This document shows, piece after piece, positions 57,446 to 64,000 of a DNA stretch of 64,000 nucleotides (position 1 is the first letter of the stretch; each line of letters opens with the position of its first letter). This DNA comes from Aporrectodea caliginosa. Its lineage: Eukaryota > Annelida > Clitellata > Crassiclitellata > Lumbricidae. The notes below the pieces were generated by a model. It saw only the letters and a list, made by a program, of their open reading frames with translations. It searched no databases and was not told the origin of the DNA. The translations under genes and the position numbers were made by a program. Location: NCBI GenBank assembly GCA_020284085.1, contig JACEVL010000104.1, forward strand, positions 62,001-126,000. The letters are read 5' to 3'.

Positions 57446-60400
57446 ATGTGTACTAATTATCCTGCATTTTCACGACGCTTCTGAAAGGCCTGACAGAACT
57501 CATATGGTCTGTGTAGCCTATACGCGGATGTCCGTTTGAATGAACGTCACGCCTTGTAGTTGCTCGTGAATGGTCAATTCATGGGCTCCTATAATTATAG
57601 CGTAACGTCCGTTCAAACGGACCTCCATGAAGAGGGTCTCGCTGCATAAATTTCAATAGGATTTAAGAGGAGGAGGAGGAGGACGAGGAGGACGAGGAGG
57701 AGGAGAAAAAGGAGGAGGAGGAGGACGTGGTTTAGGAGGGGAAATAAATGAGGGGAGAAGCAGTATCTGAAGCTAACCATGAGAGGCATCGATAAGAATG
57801 AAGAGTTATTGATTTTCTGTTTCTTAGTTTGGCATGGGAAGACTGTGTCCTGCAGTCATTTCCTTGTGGCCCGATATCTTTCCACCGACTGTTTATGTCA
57901 ATATTTAAGTCAATGTACGCATTAATGCTGAGTTGGAAGGATTGTGCGCAAGTAAAGCTAAAGTCTTTAAAAGAAACTTCTGATCTGGTCACTCTGGTGG
58001 AAAGAGCTGACCTTTCGTTGATAGTTCAGCATGAAAACCACTAAACTGTCGCGTCCCAAAAGATAACTGAGCGTTTTGGGATTTCTATTCGGTTGAAGAA
58101 ATTGCCAACTCATGGGAGAACCTGTTTGAATACGATTTCTCACAACAGAAATACAGCTATGAACGACATTCCGACCTCTGAAACTGCACTTCGACGACGT
58201 CAGATAAATTGGAGATTCTACAAAGTGAACATCAGCTGCAAAAACAATTAAGACATGTATGTTGCGCATTGTTGAAAACCTAATGCAATGTAAAACCTGC
58301 TGAAACGTGTTCGGTACCTGGCAGTGTAAAGTATTCCGTGTTATACATGAACGCGACTTTCATTCCTACTCAATTATAGCTGCAATTAGTGGCCCTCGTT
58401 ATTACATTCATGGACGAATTTCTTAGCGATCAGCAGACCATTAGAGCATGTGTCTCTCGATGCATTGAATTAGGTTGCTCAATTAGTATCATCTTTCTGA
58501 GTCTTCTTATTCAAGTTCTATGCCTCTAAATGCTGGGCTTCCTCCTTCAGTCTACTCTTTCCATCCACCATCATCCACGCCAACAGTATTCGTCTGAGTC
58601 TTAATCTCGTTCTTTAGTTGTGTTTATATTTACGGCGGTTGCTAGCATACCGTGTCCATATCACTTTCTTGCTAACAACTCTAAACAGGTTGCTTTGTCA
58701 AATTCACAGGTAGGGAGGTTTTGTCAGCGCGTTTTGGCGTGCAGCGCATGGAGCCATCAGACTTCTGTCAATGTTTGTAGCGGCACGAGATCGCATATAA
58801 CACGGTGACTGCCCACAGCTTTGAAGAGAGTCGGCGACTGATAGCCTAGAAGGCCCTAGATGCTTAGCAATACCGGTGATTAGAGATTCGCAGTTGAGTT
58901 GCGTTGTGTGACATCGCTGTGTGACAAAGTCTGAGTTAGAAAGGCTTTTGCTAGAGTCGACGCTTTGTAGTGCTTATGTGTAGGTCTATGCAATAGTTGT
59001 TTCAGTGACAAGAATCTGTGCGAATTTTTCTGTGCATGGTATGACTTGATTCTACGATTCCATATTATGCTTTACTAAAACGTTTATTAACATCTCATCA
59101 ACATATTAGATCCTGTGTCGTCTTTTAATGAGCAGGCGACAAGGCGGCAACGTTCGATCAAACAAACATTCAGAAAACCAACTTACACACTTGAATGGTA
59201 CGTTTTCGTCAAAACCGTTAAGTGATTTCTGTTCCCAGGTACATTACGTCTTATTTATCAACTTATTTTCCCCCTAAAAATATGCAGGATATGACTGTAA
59301 TTGCGTTCAAACTTTGCTTTTGTGACCAGGACAATGATATTTTGAAATTAACCTATTTCCAACTGCAAACACGAGTGAATTTGCGTCTTTTCGATCACGT
59401 AAATTCAGAAGAAGAAAAACAATATAAGAATCCAAATTTACACGTATTTACACTACAGTTGAACTAAAGTGACTATAAAATATCTAGAAGTGAGTAGCTT
59501 TTTCGAGATTTATAATATTATACTGTAAATCACTATCACAAATCAGTCACAAGTGTAGTCTTCCCATTAGTTCTCGTTATGCTGTCCATGGTAGCGACGT
59601 TCGAAGTCAATCCTGATTAGGAAACAGGTTCACCTTGCTCCTCATTGAATCCTTAAAGTAATCAATTTAATTGAGGATATGAACTTTGAGGGACATCGTC
59701 AAGCCATTTTGCCTCGTTCTTCACCAGAGTCTTAACCAGCTCCACATATTTTAAGACTTTGGTTCATAAAGCACTAATCGCTGCAATTAGCTGGTCCAAG
59801 ACGCGTCTCCTTGATGTGAACTACTGGGGAATTCTTTGAACTTCGATCTTCGTAATCTGTGGTCCAATAGCTTTAAACTTAAAATATCCCGTACAAAGCA
59901 AAGTTTGAAGGAAGGAACAGCCATTTACCGCAAATATGAGCAATTAGCAATGACACTTCCAGGGACAGAAAAAAGTTTAAAATTTATTGGTGTAATCAAT
60001 CGAAGGTTGAATCTCTATGACTTACGCTCCAGGCAAATTAGGAACTGTCAGCAGCTAAATATTTTATAATGACTGTTTTGCTGGTTTGACTAATGCTCTC
60101 GTAATTGTTTTTCATTCCACCATCATGACGTCATTTATGAACGGCATTTATAGTTTAGAAATCATTATTATGCTACTCAGAGGCGCCATATGAATGGTAT
60201 TTACAAGTCATCTATATGCAATTTCGTACATACCCAGAATTAGATGAATTTGTCCACATTTCTTCAACGGTATTTCTCAGAAACGCATTGGTTCTTCGTC
60301 GCTGAGATCACCTTAATTCACCTTGGGTAAAACAAGGTCAAACACGATGAAACTTCAACGAATTCAGAACTCTTTGGCTTGTATAGGGTTAAAACTCCTT

Positions 60401-60990
60401 TGTTTTAATCTGTGTAATGCCTTCCTGTTCAGCAAATTTAATTTGTTATAAAATGAGGTTCATTGTTTACTAATCATTATATGCCGCTGATGTAACAGTT
60501 TTCAAAGTCATACTTGATTCCTTAGACTTATTACTATCAAAGAGGTTATATTCGTTACACTCTGATAGAACTCTAACTGTTATTACTGAACAGTACAGTG
60601 AACGTTAACTTTTTCCTCAGGTGGACTTAGACTCTTAAAGTCTCTCCCTGTGTTCCGTTCGTTCAGCTCAGTCGCTTGACATTTTCACCATCGTTCTGAC
60701 ATTTAGACTTACATTTTCCAAATTACTCATCTACAATAGACTGCCTCCTTGTCTTTGTGGACTGATCTTCCTCATTGCTCTGCTTACGGCTTGGTTTTGA
60801 ACGGTTGTTGCATTAGACACCGGCGCAATAGAAGTTACTAATTAACGACAGTAATCTTTACAGAAAGAAAGTAAGAAATGAGTCTTTCGTTCTTTCGTGC
60901 AACTGTAGAAAGTTTGAAGAATTAACCAATCGTTCCCGCCTGATGATCTAAACCCTTAGATTAATCTTCGCCAACGCATACATCTTACAC
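57446..60990. other. Right arm, 5' side of the channel gene; no gene assigned
   Basis: It matches 2600-3570 and 10727-13280 in reverse complement. It includes a (GGA)n run at 57665-57725 whose left counterpart is a C/T-rich run at 12300-12345. No intact frame is shared by both arms here. Confidence 0.5.
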
Positions 60991-61063
60991 TTTGGTGAAA
61001 TACCTCATCTTTTAACGCCCGGCGAAAGCAAGCTCTTAATTCAATCTGTAGATAAAACTGAAG

Positions 61064-61648
61064 ATGAGTCATCCATTCACGATCGAATACATGAGTGAAG
61101 GCGACACGTTTTCAACTGAGATCTACGTACGTGGTACAAGAAAGCAAGAAAATCAACATGAGTCATTGGCAGACAAAGGGCAGCAGATCAATCCAAGACC
61201 AAACTCTGGTATTTCGATGAGAAATTCGGTAACTGACGGAGGCCATACCAATCCAGATGAAGAAAATCTGGAAGCCATTGAACAGGTAAAAGAGGAGATG
61301 AATATAACCATCACAGATAATGAGAGAGTGAGTTTCCTCAAGATTTTGTCAATGGGAATGAGACGTCAGATGAAAATCTTTGCAGAAGAAGCAACCATTG
61401 TGGGTTTGTCTTACCTGGTCAAACCATCAAACCACAAAATTGGTTCCATTATTCGAAAGATTATGTGGACAATGCTTCTATTGTTCGGAGTAGGTTTCAT
61501 GGTTTTCCAGATCTACGATCGTATAACTTATTATCTGACATATCCAACCATTGTCGACTATCGAGTGGCTTACAACCGATCTCTACGCTTTCCTACGGTG
61601 ACCATCTGTCCAGAGTTTATTGTCAGCAAAAAAGACTGTTGTCGTTGG
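61064..61648 (+). CDS. DEG/ENaC-family channel, exon 1 (right copy)
   Basis: From the ATG at 61064, 195 codons run to a likely donor GTTGG/GTAAAT. Layout matches the left copy: a cytoplasmic N-terminus with an acidic stretch (NPDEENLEAIEQVKEE, residues 63-78), EEATIVGLSYL at 108-118 in the position of the family's His-Gly gating motif but with Val for His, a transmembrane helix at about 133-152 and FPTVTIC at 176-182. The channel would be a cation-selective plasma-membrane trimer. The donor here is phase 0, in the left copy phase 2, because of a 2 bp difference just before it. Neither phase fits exon 2, so one or both copies may be non-functional or use another exon. Confidence 0.83.
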
Positions 61649-61956
61649 GTAAATAAATCAATTTTTATCTTGTATTTCCATTTAAATTCACAAAGCCGTT
61701 TTAGTTAGTCACTTTTTCACACGGTTTATACCAACTTGCATTTTATTAATTGTCTTTTATTTCTGGAGATTACACTGACCTGGGGCTAAAGAAATAATAG
61801 TAGCAATAATTGCACAAAATTACACGACATTGAGTTCTTTACATGTGGCCTTATATGCTGCATTCGGTCATATTTTGTCATTATAATACTTTACATTCTT
61901 CTTAATGCTGCTTAGTGAGATACGTTCTGTTTGAAGTATGGTTATAAATGTTTCAG

Positions 61957-62114
61957 GTCCTCAAACACAAAGCTTTGCTTCAATCCGTTATCCACCTGCG
62001 TGGTATATGGGATTAGATAACGACAACAGAACACTAAACTTTCCACAGTTGGATTTAGACTGGCAGTTCATCTACAGTGTTATGGCAGTAAAAATGGAAG
62101 ATTGGATGCTAGAG
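61957..62114 (+). CDS. DEG/ENaC-family channel, exon 2 (right copy)
   Basis: The exon lies between ATGTTTCAG and GTAAGA and has the same 158 bp length as the left copy. It encodes GPQTQSFASIRYPPAWYMGL to MEDWMLE and has no stops in that frame. Conservation of frame and of both splice sites in two diverged copies argues for coding. It should be the start of the extracellular domain. Later exons should lie to the right, partly beyond the window. Confidence 0.62.
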
Positions 62115-64000
62115 GTAAGACTACGGATCACATTACCTAAAGTCACATGTCGTTGAATTGCACTTTAGTGACTTTACTTTTTCTTAGGTGGCGTGACCTG
62201 AACATCCGTCGAAGTAGGCTTCATGGCATCGATGAAAAAGAATGGATCTAAACAAGCGCTCGTCCGTTTCCATTGCCATGGATGACGCATTGGGTGCGCA
62301 TGGGTGGAGGAATCCACTGCGTTTCATTCTCCCCAGCAGTTGTTCAAACATGCCTTGCTCCTCAGCGTTGGTATGACCTCCACAATGCTGGAGACGCATG
62401 TATGAGGTGTGCTATCGGTGTCATATTTGCCACTTCTTATAGTGCTTTTGGATGCAGGCCATGGGATCTGAGTACCCTCAAGGCGTACTTTGATGATGCG
62501 CACGCATACAAGTAGGGGGTGGAACACCATTCGTATAGGTATGACCTGACTCCCAGGACTCGGATGGTTTCTACTTTCTCCCAGCTATAATGGAATTTAC
62601 AGGGAATCCTGTTGGTCCCTTCCTGGAGATAATCAATGTAGGCAGGATATATTTAGGCTCGACCTCATCGCTGCAGTAGTCTCAGTAATATTTGAACAAT
62701 CGCTATGGGTCTATAATAGTCAGCATCGGCGGCTGAAATAGGAATCATTCTGGTGGGCATTTTAGTAGCTATTTCTTCATTTTGTCGCCACTAGGAATGA
62801 CTAAACGAATTGATTGAAGAGGTGTGAAAGGCTGGAGGACCACACCGGGGCCAGTAGTCCATGGGAGGCGGTCTAGCCCTTCAGCTGGGCAGTGGAGTCG
62901 GTCAAATGTGTAAACTATATCACTCTCAATGAATGATGGTGACGGTTTACATTGTTTCGCTGAGACATAGGACATTTAATTCTGAGGCTGAGTTTGAGGT
63001 TGGTGAGATTTGTCTTCTGCGTCAGTGGCCTGAACCCTTCGCCATTTCGAGTAACCTGGCGCGAGTGTATGTTCGGTGTAGCTCGGGAGATCGTTTACTT
63101 GTAACCATGTGTGTACCATCGTATTATCTGCGGATCATCTGTTCTAACGCATATCCTCTCAGATCGAATGATATGAGCCTAGGTCTATATATTTACGAAG
63201 TCGTCATGGTCGGATTAACATTGTTATTCACTCCATTGGTTGCACAATGATTGTAATTGGCCAACCCTGTAAGCGGAACGGTTCTAAGGAACTCCCTTAG
63301 GGGTTTCCCATTGTTCACTGAACTCGCTTTAATTATTGTTTCTGTGATTATACGATCATGCTTTTTCTCCAATGAACAAAAAAGCATTGATTGATTGATT
63401 TAATGATTGATTGATTGAGGGGTTATCTATGGGTCATTTTTAACATCCTATCACAGGTACTATTGACGTTTTTTACTTCACCAACAAGAAACCATTCATC
63501 CGGTTTAAATTCATTCTATTAGTTCTATGACGACGTTAGGTAAGTTGTCTGTCACACTTCTTTCAGGCACCAAAGAGCAAAATTGGATCCACTAATGCAT
63601 GGATGTGAACAGTAAATATGACTCTGCATGGCAGAGCAATATCTGGTAGATTGAAAGACAACAGAGTGTGTTTTACGACTTTGTGCAGGGAACACAAAAT
63701 TCTATTACTTACTTACAGTAAATTATTTAGCCGTTAAGGATTGGCTTATTATTCCGTATTAGGATGTCTAGAACTAGACCTTCCGAGCGAGGGAAATTTG
63801 TGGGAAATTGACACATGAGTAAAATCTAACTCAATGGAACTCTGCATCTTATAACAATGTAAGCTTATTGCGCTGCATCGCTTTTGCCATATCAATGATG
63901 TCATATAAGTTTACACGCTAAATCGCAGTCAGATCTTAGAAGCGCGTTCGAAGTATACATACCGTTTAAGTCTGTGAAATTTCAGGAGTTAACTATTTTA
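62115..64000. other. Right arm distal segment and flank, no gene identified
   Basis: To 63621 it mirrors 1-1517. Frames at 62184-62530 are open in both arms on both strands but unassigned. Past 63621 the sequence has no partner in this window and shows no gene. Confidence 0.4.

Larger units (their letters stand above)
57330..63621 (-). repeat. Right arm of the large inverted duplication
   Basis: This is the reverse-complement partner of 1-13330. It is the compact arm and lacks the three insertion blocks found on the left. It preserves the unoccupied target sites for the 706 bp MITE (around 57565-57580) and the piggyBac-like element (TTAA near 59735). It holds about 320 bp near 59000-59320 that the left arm lacks, so each arm has its own indels. 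About 380 bp of sequence past 63621 has no counterpart inside the window. Confidence 0.93.

Noticed and set aside
62184..62530. Overlapping open frames on both strands conserved between the arms
   Set aside because: Conservation alone reflects the duplication; no motif, codon bias or splice signal selects a frame, so I could not call a gene.

Overview
The window is animal nuclear DNA, most likely from a marine invertebrate. It has GT-AG introns, a DEG/ENaC channel exon, C2H2 zinc fingers, a PAN/apple-type secreted protein, tRNA-derived SINEs, many LINE 3' ends, and MULE, piggyBac, hAT and LTR elements, with long runs of (CATA)n, (ATT)n and (GAT)n. The phylum cannot be fixed from the sequence. 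Little of the window is host coding sequence; most of it is layered transposable elements.

Layout. The ends form a large inverted duplication. The left arm is about 1-13330 and the right arm about 57330-63621, with a spacer of about 44 kb. Each arm carries the same first two exons of a DEG/ENaC-family channel, on the minus strand at the left and the plus strand at the right, so the two gene copies point outward. The left arm has taken in about 8 kb of insertions that the right arm lacks: a composite block (about 3.58-7.85 kb), a 2.85 kb piggyBac-like element with a LINE nested in it, and a 706 bp MITE. The right arm supplies the unoccupied target sites and so fixes the insertion boundaries.

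Spacer, 13.3-24 kb: a TIR element with GGGGCCGTCC ends, LINE and SINE remnants, a foldback-like element whose inverted repeats are tandem arrays, a MULE-type transposase gene with a SWIM zinc finger and an intron, and a 2.2 kb repeat family with a terminal hairpin. 24.5-27 kb: a frameshifted C2H2 zinc-finger array with ten nearly identical 84 bp fingers. 28-31 kb: two more foldback-like elements, one with a perfect 9 bp target duplication, a 202 bp inverted-repeat element and a SINE. 33-35 kb: a candidate two-helix membrane protein exon and an unclassified conserved fragment. 35-46.7 kb: degenerate, repeatedly duplicated LINE pieces, inverted copies of the 20 kb repeat family with a second SINE inside, and a TIR transposon with a decayed transposase that itself holds a small hAT element. 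48-50 kb: exons of a secreted cysteine-rich (PAN-like) protein. 50.2-52.2 kb: the 5' part of an LTR retrotransposon with a broken gag. 53-55.8 kb: LINE pieces and a piggyBac-type MITE.

Togetherness. The clearest biology is in the mobile DNA: a SINE and a LINE that share a 3' stem-loop, foldback-like MULE derivatives close to a MULE transposase gene, and filled/empty site pairs created by the palindrome and by a LINE duplication. The host genes with best support are the paired DEG/ENaC exons and the PAN-like exons. All percentages and family names come from reading by eye, without alignment or database search.
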